This document shows, one piece after another, positions 51,938 to 59,507 of a DNA stretch of 63,262 nucleotides (positions are counted from its first letter, which is position 1; each line of letters opens with the position of its first letter). The position numbers were made by a program, and so were the translations under genes. This DNA is from Bacillota bacterium (GTDB lineage Bacteria > Bacillota > Limnochordia > DTU080). The notes under the pieces were generated by a model. It was not told the origin of the DNA. It ran no database searches and saw nothing but the letters and a program-made list of their open reading frames with translations. The DNA lies in NCBI GenBank assembly GCA_012840225.1, contig DULU01000065.1, positions 1 through 63,262 of the forward strand, given 5' to 3'.

Positions 51938-53527
51938 ATGTACATTTATAATCCGGAGACCACATATCTCTACGGGGCCACATTCTTTGGAGCCGTATGT
52001 CTCTTTTTGGCAGTCATATTATTCATCGGGCTTTTGGCGGCATATAGCTGTCCGGCCGCAGCGGCCGGGGCCGGGGTGGAGGCGGCCCCGGAGGCGAGAG
52101 GGAAGACCTATTATCTGGACGGCGAAAACCGGGAAGCGCTTAATTCCCTGAATTACGGCACGGAAGATCGGCCGTGGAAGACCATCGATTTTGCGCTGGC
52201 CAACCTCAAGCCCGGCGATACGCTGCTGATTAAGGAAGGAACATATAACACGACACGTTTGATGATCAATGGACTGAAAGGCACACCGGAAGCCTGGATA
52301 ACCATCAAAGCCTATCCAGGGCACAAAGTGGTGCTGAAAGGGGCGGGCATCACTACCGGCCGGGTGCAGTTGTACAACTGTCACTATGTGGTTTTTCAGG
52401 ATATCGAGATCACCAACTTTAACCAAGGTCTGTTTATCGAAGGCGGGAGCAGCAACGTCATTGTCGACGGGGTTAAGGTGTATGACATAGGGCAAGAGGG
52501 CATTCACGTCAAAGGCAATTCCAGCCACGTGGTACTGCAAAACTGCACCGTACACCATGTGGGATTGTATATCTATAACGGCGAAGGCTTTTATATCGGC
52601 ACCGGCTCGGCCGGTCCCCTGGACAACACTTCCTATGTGACGATACGCAACAATCTTATTTACTACACGACGGAGGAAGGCATTGAGCTGAAGCCCGGCA
52701 CGCACCACTGCCTCGTCGAGGGGAACACAATATATAACGTCAACCATAATTACTGGGACGATATTGTGGGCGCCATCGAAATCGGTCCCAATAAATTAGG
52801 GGTACAGTTGTGGCGGGATAATCCGCAGCATATCATCAGGGATAATACCATCCACTCGGTCAATATAGGCATAATGGTGGATACAGGCAGCCAAATATAC
52901 AATAATAATATTTACAATGTCAAAAAGGATGGTTACGGCATCTATATCGATAACAGCACCGGGGATAATTTTCCCAGGGAAGTGTATCAGAACACCATTG
53001 TCCACACCCCGGCAAAGGCTATATATGCGGAAAACAACTCCGCCTTGATCGAAAACAACAAGGTCGGGCTGGTGTTTAATACCTCCGGCGGGAGCGTGGA
53101 GGTCGAGGCGGAAGAGGTCATCCTTGATGTCGAACAGTTCCGGGCCGTGAGCCATGCGGGGGCGAGCGGCGGTATGGCGGCTCAGGCTATCAGGGAGACC
53201 CCGCAGGCCGAATTGTCGAAAACCGGCCCGGGGATGGAGTTCACCGTGAAAACGGATGAGGCTGGCTGGTATTATATTTGGATGTTGGTCAGCGCCCTCG
53301 ACAAAGGACAGGATTCCGCCTGGATTTCGGTGAACGGTGGCAGCTACAATGCTTTTCCCTATCCGCTGGTGGATAGTCCGGACAAGTTCAGGTGGGCGAA
53401 ATTGGCGGTCATCCAGGTCAGAAATGCCGGCGACACGATCAATATAAGAGTGGGTGCCCGGGAAATGAACGGTCTGATCGACAAGTTCATCATCACCAAT
53501 AATGTGTACTACCGGTGGGGGGACTGA
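51938..53527 (+). CDS. Secreted right-handed parallel beta-helix protein
   Basis: A 529-residue protein with a hydrophobic export segment at residues 11-37 (FFGAVCLFLAVILFIGLLAA). The passenger is a parallel beta-helix (residues 55-380) of the polysaccharide-lyase/DUF1565 type: YYLDGENREALNSLNYGTED, RPWKTIDFALANLKPGDTLL, YVVFQDIEITNFNQGLFIEG, and repeated N-x-I/V-x-x-N turns such as IRNNLIYYT and IIRDNTIHSV. Residues 390-529 form a beta-sandwich (GWYYIWMLVSALDKGQDSAW, WAKLAVIQVRNAGDTINIRV) that resembles a carbohydrate-binding module. It probably binds or cleaves a polysaccharide outside the cell; no catalytic set was identified. A ribosome site GGGAGAG lies just upstream. Confidence 0.8.
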   Translation: MYIYNPETTYLYGATFFGAVCLFLAVILFIGLLAAYSCPAAAAGAGVEAAPEARGKTYYLDGENREALNSLNYGTEDRPWKTIDFALANLKPGDTLLIKEGTYNTTRLMINGLKGTPEAWITIKAYPGHKVVLKGAGITTGRVQLYNCHYVVFQDIEITNFNQGLFIEGGSSNVIVDGVKVYDIGQEGIHVKGNSSHVVLQNCTVHHVGLYIYNGEGFYIGTGSAGPLDNTSYVTIRNNLIYYTTEEGIELKPGTHHCLVEGNTIYNVNHNYWDDIVGAIEIGPNKLGVQLWRDNPQHIIRDNTIHSVNIGIMVDTGSQIYNNNIYNVKKDGYGIYIDNSTGDNFPREVYQNTIVHTPAKAIYAENNSALIENNKVGLVFNTSGGSVEVEAEEVILDVEQFRAVSHAGASGGMAAQAIRETPQAELSKTGPGMEFTVKTDEAGWYYIWMLVSALDKGQDSAWISVNGGSYNAFPYPLVDSPDKFRWAKLAVIQVRNAGDTINIRVGAREMNGLIDKFIITNNVYYRWGD

Positions 53528-53583
53528 ACTGAAGGAGCTGGACTAAGAGGAAAGGGGGCTAAGGGGGCTAAGGGGGCTAACGC
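53521..53583. repeat. G-rich tandem repeat just after the beta-helix gene
   Basis: Three copies of GGGGGCTAA in exact 9-bp register are preceded by degenerate GACTGAA/GACTAAG words that start at the TGA stop. Three runs of five G could support a G-quadruplex if a fourth short G run joins. Confidence 0.7.
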
Positions 53584-53695
53584 GTAATCGCCGGGGTAAG
53601 TGCGCGACTGGACCCATTGTTCGACTCCGGGAGCGAGGATAGAATGAAAACAACAGACTACGACTACCGGAATTTTTATCAAAGGAGTCGATCAG

Positions 53696-54922
53696 ATGGC
53701 AAGTAAGGTAGTTCTGGCTAAGCAGTTGGTGGACGGCACCGGCAGGCCGCCTGTCCAGGATGCTGTTGTGGTGATTGAGGGAAAGAAGATAGCCGCTGCA
53801 GGTTCACGCCAGGAAATAGACATACCGAAAGATGCGGAAATCATCGACGGCAGCCAGTATACGGTGATGCCTGGTCTGATGGATGTGCACTGGCATGTCG
53901 GCGGTGATTTCCGTGCGCAAAGGGTCTTGCGCATGGCTTTGCACCGTGGTATCACCACCATCGGTACGGTGAGCGGCGGGCCGGCTGGCTGCCGCTTGCG
54001 GGATGCTATTGAATCCGGCGATGTGGAAAACTGCGCCCGCCTGGTGGTGGGCTGCATCGTCAACGCCACCAACGGCCACGTGAAAGGGCGCACGGCCGAC
54101 GGCCCCTGGGAGATCCGGAAAGCCGTGCGGGAGATGGTGCAGGAAGGGGCAGACTTTATCAAAACCGCAGCTTCCGGCGGTTTCTGGAGCGAGCATGAGC
54201 ACTGCGCCATGACCAACTACACCCAGGAAGAGCTGAATGCTTTGGTGGACGAAGCGCATGCCTGGGGGAGACCGGTCGCCGTGCATGCTCACACCCAGCC
54301 CGGATTGGGATTTTCCATAGAAGCCGGCGCCGACATGATCCATCACGGGGCCTTCATCGATGAGGCAGCGCTACAGGGTATCGCCGCCAAGAAGCTCTAT
54401 TATGTGCCCACCTTACGAGTGACCAGCGATAAGAACATCTCTGCCTGGCCGGACCGGCCGTGGATGATGAAGGAGATGAAAGAGTCACAGCCCATACATC
54501 GGGCCGGAGTGCGGCGGGCTAAAGAGCTGGGTATCACTATCGCTCTGGGTACGGATGGTCCGGGCTCAAGCTATGGCTGGGTCCCCGGAGACGCCACTCC
54601 CTGGGAGATGATTGAGTTGATGCAGTGCGGCCTGTCGCCAATGGAAGTGGTGGTGATCGCCACCCGCAATACGGCTGCCGCCATGGGCAAGCTTGATAGC
54701 CTGGGCACCATCGAGCCCGGCAAGCAGGCCGACCTGCTCGTCGTGGATTGCGATGTGACCAAGGACATCGCCCCCCTCTATGAACAGGAGAATATCCTTT
54801 TGGTCATGAAGGACGGCCAGGTGGAATCGACCGATGAGCGCCTGAAGAAATATTATCAGGTTCGCCGCCCCGGCAAGACGCTCAGGCCGAAGGGCGTCAT
54901 GACCAAAGTGGGGATAGCTTGA
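53696..54922 (+). CDS. Metal-dependent amidohydrolase (imidazolonepropionase-like)
   Basis: A 408-residue cyclic amidohydrolase. The first strand has MDVHWHVGGDFRA with H-x-H, preceded by the small beta-sandwich typical of the family (VVIEGKKIAAAGSRQEIDIP). Further ligand segments are DFIKTAASGGFWSEHEH (Lys or equivalent), VAVHAHTQPGLGFS, MIHHGAFID and ALGTDGPGSSYG with the catalytic Asp near 284. The C-terminal sandwich reads GTIEPGKQADLLVVD. Such enzymes open lactam, ester or amide rings and include prolidase-like members; the substrate is unknown. AAAGGAG precedes the ATG. Transcription probably ends at the hairpin at 55064. Confidence 0.9.
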   Translation: MASKVVLAKQLVDGTGRPPVQDAVVVIEGKKIAAAGSRQEIDIPKDAEIIDGSQYTVMPGLMDVHWHVGGDFRAQRVLRMALHRGITTIGTVSGGPAGCRLRDAIESGDVENCARLVVGCIVNATNGHVKGRTADGPWEIRKAVREMVQEGADFIKTAASGGFWSEHEHCAMTNYTQEELNALVDEAHAWGRPVAVHAHTQPGLGFSIEAGADMIHHGAFIDEAALQGIAAKKLYYVPTLRVTSDKNISAWPDRPWMMKEMKESQPIHRAGVRRAKELGITIALGTDGPGSSYGWVPGDATPWEMIELMQCGLSPMEVVVIATRNTAAAMGKLDSLGTIEPGKQADLLVVDCDVTKDIAPLYEQENILLVMKDGQVESTDERLKKYYQVRRPGKTLRPKGVMTKVGIA

Positions 54923-54934
54923 CCTCCCCCTGAC

Positions 54935-55015
54935 CTTGGGTGAGCCTTGCCTTGGGTGGGGGTTTTGGGCTGGCTTTAGGCTGGCCTTGGGCTGGCTTTA
55001 GGCGGGTAGACCATA
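54935..55015. repeat. Degenerate tandem repeat after the amidohydrolase gene
   Basis: Copies of GGGCTGGCTTTAGGCTGG and ACCTTGGGTGAGCC-type words repeat from just after the stop at 54922 to about 55010, with a period near 18-22 bp. Confidence 0.6.
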
Positions 55016-55063
55016 AGCCGGCGGGCCGGCAAGCAATCAATAAATTGAGCAATTATACAATCA

Positions 55064-55109
55064 AGCAATGACGCGGCGACATTTCCTCGCGGCGTCATTG
55101 CTCTTTTTC
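55064..55109 (+). terminator. Rho-independent terminator of the amidohydrolase gene
   Basis: AGCAATGACGC (55064-55074) pairs with GCGTCATTGCT (55092-55102), an 11-bp perfect stem with further partial pairing inside, followed by CTTTTT. It fits a classic terminator on the plus strand. Confidence 0.85.
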
Positions 55110-55188
55110 TGGGGTTATTTCATATCTGGGGTTTTGACATATGCAATCAAAGCTCATGTGGCTGTCCAATTTATGCCAAAGGGCGCAG

Positions 55189-55395
55189 GCGGTGGGGAGG
55201 GGGCGCATTTTTTACCAAAGTAGCGCCTAAAAGTGGGGGAGCGCGAAAATTTTACCAAACTTGGTTTCGGTGGGTGGTTACAGAGCTGGTTGCCTACAGG
55301 AAAACCCCAGCTATAGACCTTCGGGTAGTAGTGTTGTCTCCCCGACTCCGCCGGTCATGAGTGAGCTGACCACACTTTGGGAAAAAGTGCGCACC
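55189..55395. mobile_element. Second MITE-like non-coding element
   Basis: Left-end words GCGCATTTTTTACCAAAG (55203) and GCGCGAAAATTTTACCAAAC (55241) are direct repeats. At the right end CTTTGGGAAAAAGTGCGC (55375-55392) is their inverted counterpart. The span is about 200 bp with no coding frame. It is adjacent to, but differs from, the element at 55566. Only one copy was found in the window, so mobility is inferred from structure alone. Confidence 0.5.
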
Positions 55396-55565
55396 CCCCA
55401 CACTCACCATCGCCTTGCCTACCGCGCTACTCTCTGATCCCTACACCACCTATTGCACCACACTGCCTCCCGCCTCCTCTCACCCCGTCGCCACCCCATC
55501 GACCATGCCGCTGGCTACACCACCTCCCACAGAGACTCTCTGTGGAGAATCTACCGTCAGTCGGA

Positions 55566-55834
55566 GTGTCCATTTCTTTCCTCAAACGTGGAGAGGGGGG
55601 CTGTGGGGGTGTCCAAATAAGGACGCAATCCAGCCGGGATGTCCAAATTATTCCCTCAAGGTTTCGGTTGGACCCATACTGGGAGGTTTTTGGAAAGAAA
55701 TGGAGGGAGATTCTGCGGAAAACTACCATATAATGGAAAATTCTCCTCTCCACCGACCCGGCGTCGGACTGTTGTGGCATGATTTGGACACCACCCCACC
55801 CCACCCGGTCAGGTAGTGGAATTATTTGGACACC
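55566..55834. mobile_element. MITE-like non-coding element, copy 2
   Basis: A homologue of the element at 30699-31010. Left words: GTGTCCATTTCTTTCCTC (55566), GTGTCCAAATAAGGACGC (55609) and ATGTCCAAATTATTCCCTC (55639). Right, inverted: ATTTGGACACC (55782) and AATTATTTGGACACC (55820). The core shares long stretches with copy 1, such as CTCAAGGTTTCGGTTG, CTCTCCACCGACCCGGCG and TTGTGGCATGATTTGGACAC. It has one fewer left repeat than copy 1. The whole gap 54923-56044 has no gene; it holds repeats, a terminator, both elements and a perfect 9-bp palindrome pair CCACAGAGA/TCTCTGTGG at 55527-55545. Confidence 0.7.
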
Positions 55835-56044
55835 ACCTCATCGTGGCCGACGGCGTGTGGGGCGTGATGTTGCTCGATCCGATTACAATCACCCTGCGTA
55901 AAGAAGGTCATTCTCCATCAGGCATATGCCGATACTCCGGTTTGTTTTCACCAGACAGGAATGGATAAAGAAGGAAGGAAATTATTACACCGGAAGCGTT
56001 AGATCGGAATGGGAAGGGCTTTTGGCTGAAATGAGGTGGGCAGC

Positions 56045-58054
56045 ATGGCTGCCATGGATATCCTCAATCAGGCTGATGAAGATGGAGAACGAGAACCAAA
56101 AGCCAGGCGGGCGACCTTCCCGCCCGGCAGCGTGATTCTGAGTCAAGGGCAAACCACACCGGCTTTTCACACCATTGTGTCTGGCTATGTCGATATTTAT
56201 GTCGAAGGCGAGCCGCGGGTCAAGGTAGCCACCTTGGGGCCGGGGGAGTTTTTCGGGGAGATGGCCTGCCTGACAGGGGATCCCATCAGCGCTACCGTGC
56301 AGGCGGTGGACGAGGTGGTCACCACGGTCATGGAGCGCAGCGAACTGCTGCAGTTGATGGACCAAAGCCCCCAGCTGCGCCATAAGATCATCGATGCCTT
56401 GGTCAGAAGGGTAAGGCAGACCAACATCCGGGTTCAGAAGGAAAACCTGCGGGCCGGGGAGATGGCGCAGGCCATCAGCAAGGAAGGCGAGTCCCGCTAT
56501 GGGGAGCTGGTCGGCCGCAGCGAAGTCATAACGAGGCTGCGGACGGAAATAAAGGCGTTGGCGCGGGAGTCGGTGCCGGTGGTGGTGACCGGCGAGCCCG
56601 GCACAGGGAAAAACCATGTCGCCGCCCGCCTGCACTTTGATGGCCCGCGGCGGGAGCATCCCTTGCTATATTGCCACGGACTGGATTTTTCCATGGAATC
56701 GTTCCGTCGCCAGGCCAAAGCTGCCGAAGGCGGGACACTGGTGATCGACAAAGCTCACTGCCTGGAGCCGGCCGGGCATATGCCGGGTACAACCAAGATG
56801 GAGATATTCCGGGAAATGCTGGCCGCCTGCCCCGAAACCCGCCTGGTCATCATCACTGAAGAATTTCCCTCTCTTGAAGGGGTATATCACCTGCGGGTGC
56901 CTCCTTTGAGAGAGCGGCGGGAGGATATCCCTTACCTGGCGCAAGCCTTCTTGCTGCAATATGCCGGGCCGGCTGTTTCGGCTGCTTCGGCTTCGGCTAC
57001 ATCGGCTGCTTCAGCAGCTGCGGAGGCTGCGGGGGTTGCGGGGGTTGCGGGAGCTGCGGGGGTTGCGGCAGCTGAGGAGGCTACGGAAGCTATGGGAGCT
57101 GGTGGTCCTTCTCTCTCCCCTGAGGCTATCAGGCGCCTGGTTTTATATCCCTTCCTGGAAGGCAATGTTAAGGAGTTGCAGCATGTCATGCAGCAAGCCG
57201 TCGTGCTGGCTGCCGGGGGCATCATCAAACCTGAGCATCTGCGCCTGGGAGGTTACAGGAAACCGGGCGGGCGTCCCCGGATCGGTCTGGCTTTGGGCGG
57301 GGGAGCGGTGCGGGGGACGGCACACGTCGGCGTGCTGAAGGTGTTTGAGGAAGAAGGCATTCCGGTGGATATGATCGCCGGCACCAGCGCCGGCTCTCTG
57401 GTCGGGTGCATGTATGCCGCCGGCATGAGCATTGCCGAGATGGAGGAAGTGCTGCCCAAGGTGCGCTGGAGCACTTTGGTCAAGCCCATCTGGCCCAAGG
57501 TAGCTTTTGTGGATAATGAGCGGCTGGGGCGCTGGCTGGAGGAAATGACTGGGTGCCGGACCTTTGAGGAACTGCGCATTCCTTTCGCCTGTGTGGCGGC
57601 TGATGCTGTTTCAGGCGAGGCGGTAATTATGCGGAGCGGTCCGTTGGGCTCGGCGATCATGGCCTCTACCGCCATACCCGGGATGATGCTCCCGGTAGAG
57701 CGAGAGGGCCGCATCCTGGTGGACGGGGGAGTGGTGCACAAAGTCCCGGTGATCACGGTGCGCAGCATGGGTGCCGACCTGACCATCGCCGTGGACGTTG
57801 GCGCTCCTTCCTATGTCTGCGGTCCGCCCCGCCATCTGGTGGATTCCATCTTGCATGCCTATGACATCATGAGCCAGCGTCTGGTCGATGATGAGCTGGA
57901 ATGGGCGGATATCGTCCTCAACCCCAGGGCACCCGTCAGCGCTTATGACTTCAAAAATGCTCCGGCCTTTTTCAAGCGGGGAGAAGAAGAGGCCCGCCGA
58001 TTTGTTCCTATGATCAGGCGGGCCATCGCAGAGACTGCCGAACGGAGAATATGA
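56045..58054 (+). CDS. cNMP-binding-like, degenerate NtrC AAA+ and patatin phospholipase fusion
   Basis: A 669-residue three-domain protein. Residues 20-130 form a CRP-like cyclic-nucleotide fold (VSGYVDIYVEGEPRVKVATL, GPGEFFGEMACLTGDPISAT); the phosphate-binding Arg of true cNMP sites is Ile here. Residues 160-400 look like an NtrC-type AAA+ domain: Walker A VTGEPGTGKNHVA (near 182), Walker B TLVIDKAHCL with Lys for Glu (near 231), VPPLRERREDIPYLAQAFLL and EGNVKELQHVMQQAVVLAAG. The GAFTGA loop is absent, so sigma-54 activation is unlikely. A 45-residue Ala/Gly-rich linker lies inside it. Residues 408-600 are a patatin lipase with GGGAVRGTAHVGVL, GTSAGS (Ser near 447) and VDGGVVHKVPV. GAGGTG is five bases before the ATG at 56045. 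Confidence 0.88.
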   Translation: MAAMDILNQADEDGEREPKARRATFPPGSVILSQGQTTPAFHTIVSGYVDIYVEGEPRVKVATLGPGEFFGEMACLTGDPISATVQAVDEVVTTVMERSELLQLMDQSPQLRHKIIDALVRRVRQTNIRVQKENLRAGEMAQAISKEGESRYGELVGRSEVITRLRTEIKALARESVPVVVTGEPGTGKNHVAARLHFDGPRREHPLLYCHGLDFSMESFRRQAKAAEGGTLVIDKAHCLEPAGHMPGTTKMEIFREMLAACPETRLVIITEEFPSLEGVYHLRVPPLRERREDIPYLAQAFLLQYAGPAVSAASASATSAASAAAEAAGVAGVAGAAGVAAAEEATEAMGAGGPSLSPEAIRRLVLYPFLEGNVKELQHVMQQAVVLAAGGIIKPEHLRLGGYRKPGGRPRIGLALGGGAVRGTAHVGVLKVFEEEGIPVDMIAGTSAGSLVGCMYAAGMSIAEMEEVLPKVRWSTLVKPIWPKVAFVDNERLGRWLEEMTGCRTFEELRIPFACVAADAVSGEAVIMRSGPLGSAIMASTAIPGMMLPVEREGRILVDGGVVHKVPVITVRSMGADLTIAVDVGAPSYVCGPPRHLVDSILHAYDIMSQRLVDDELEWADIVLNPRAPVSAYDFKNAPAFFKRGEEEARRFVPMIRRAIAETAERRI

Positions 58055-58069
58055 TCTCCGCTCTTATTG

Positions 58070-58155
58070 TTTGGTCACTTGATGAGCACTTCGGTCACCT
58101 GGCGAGCGTTTCGTCGCTTGGCTAGTTTTTCGGCCTTTTGGTCACTTGACAAGCG
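58070..58155. repeat. Degenerate repeat across the stop of the sugar-binding gene
   Basis: Four units related to TTGGTCACTTGAYAAGCG, about 20-24 bp each, lie between the convergent patatin-fusion and sugar-binding genes. On the minus strand the final Leu-Val-Lys codons and the TGA (58144-58142) fall in the first unit. Confidence 0.65.
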
Positions 58156-59467
58156 TCTGCAGCTCGGCCCACTCGGCCATAGCCTGCTGCTGGGCGTTGT
58201 CCAGGGCGGTGCGGGCCGGCATCTTGCCGGAGAAATAGGCGTCCCGCGCCTCGCCGACCAGTTCTGTCAAGGTGTTCTTCATCGGCGTCATATCTTCCAC
58301 ATACAGGCGGTCGGCGTTGAAGAGCGTCTGGATGAACCAGCTTTCCAGCGGTGATACCGATTTGGCTTTGGCCTGGAGGAAAGATATGCCGACCCCGAAA
58401 CGGCCTCTCTCTTCCCAGATGGCGTTCAGCACCCGGGGATCAATGGTGAGGAAAGCGATGAGGCGCATGGCTTCCACCGGATATTTGCACTGAGCCGAGA
58501 TGGTCAGCGCCCAACCTCTCAGGCGCTGTACCTTCCACCCCTTAATATGCGGTATCCAGGAAGCGCCGATCTCATCTCCCGGCAGGGAGGTGGCCAGGCG
58601 ATTGCCGAGCAGCAAGCTTCCTGAGGTATGCATGGCCACCTGGCGCTTTTCAAAAGCCAGCGATCGATTGGCCCAGTAAACCTCGGCGCCGATAGGCTGG
58701 ATAAAATTGGCGAAGGTGGTCTCGAAGGCGTTGATCATCTCGGGTGTATTGATGGTGGGCCGATCATACTGGTCGTATACAGGAGCGTCGAAGAAGCATT
58801 CGAAGGAATAATAGTTGAGCTGCGGGTTCTCCATGGGGTTATAGCCCAGGCGGATCACCTTGCCGTCGGGTCCCACCTGGGTCAACTTTTTATGGTAATT
58901 CCCCACGGTCTGCCAGTCGGGTACGGTATTGGGCGAAAAAGCGGGCAGACCGGCTTCGGCAAACAAGGTGTTGTTGAATACCAGGGCATAATTCGGTGCG
59001 CAGTCCAGGAAGGGTATAGCCCAGCGCTTGCCGTCTATCTCGCCAAGCTTGTCGTATCCGGGAGCCAGTGTGCTTTCCGACATGCCTATGGCCGCCATCA
59101 GGTCGTTCATCGGCATCAGGGCGTTTTGCCTGGCCAGGTCGCTATACCAGCCGCCGTGAGCAGCAAATATATCGGGAGCGGTGCCGGCAGCCAAAGCCAC
59201 CATCATCTTGTCTATCTGGTAGCCGGTCAGCACATTTACCGTCACGCCCGGATTCTCCGCCTCGAAGATGCGGAGCAGCGGCTGCAGGACGTTGTTGTCG
59301 GCCGTTCCGAACCATCCGGCCAATGTAATTTCTACCTTTTCGGCAGCTATCACGCCAGGTGTGAGACTAAGCAGCAATAGAAGAAAAGCGAGAACGGTCG
59401 ATATAGGCAACAGTCGTACAGATCGTCCAGGGACTCGGCACTCACTGGTCGTATAATTATTCCTCAT
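58142..59467 (-). CDS. Extracellular sugar-binding protein
   Basis: A 441-residue family 1 solute-binding protein. The signal segment is LLPISTVLAFLLLLLSLTPG, then VIAAEK. The mature part has VEITLAGWFGTADNNVLQPL, IFEAENPGVTVNVLTGYQID, DIFAAHGGWYSDLARQNALM, WAIPFLDCAPNYALVFNNTL and PVEAMRLIAFLTIDPRVLNA. The ATG at 59467 is supported by GGAGGG six bases upstream; the frame is open further upstream. It is last in a minus-strand unit behind an FAD oxidoreductase (40 bp gap), an amidohydrolase and another FAD oxidoreductase. No importer membrane components are seen. Confidence 0.9.
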   Translation of the reverse strand: MRNNYTTSECRVPGRSVRLLPISTVLAFLLLLLSLTPGVIAAEKVEITLAGWFGTADNNVLQPLLRIFEAENPGVTVNVLTGYQIDKMMVALAAGTAPDIFAAHGGWYSDLARQNALMPMNDLMAAIGMSESTLAPGYDKLGEIDGKRWAIPFLDCAPNYALVFNNTLFAEAGLPAFSPNTVPDWQTVGNYHKKLTQVGPDGKVIRLGYNPMENPQLNYYSFECFFDAPVYDQYDRPTINTPEMINAFETTFANFIQPIGAEVYWANRSLAFEKRQVAMHTSGSLLLGNRLATSLPGDEIGASWIPHIKGWKVQRLRGWALTISAQCKYPVEAMRLIAFLTIDPRVLNAIWEERGRFGVGISFLQAKAKSVSPLESWFIQTLFNADRLYVEDMTPMKNTLTELVGEARDAYFSGKMPARTALDNAQQQAMAEWAELQTLVK

Positions 59468-59507
59468 TTGTTTCCCTCCAATCGTTCTGTATCCCATAGC
59501 CGGCTTA

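Noticed and set aside
53540-53583. A firm G-quadruplex call
   Set aside because: Only three long G runs are present; the fourth would have to be a short GG, so it is noted only as a repeat.
56045-58054. A sigma-54 activator controlling nearby genes
   Set aside because: There is no GAFTGA loop, no C-terminal HTH, and the Walker B acid is replaced; the C-terminus is a lipase.
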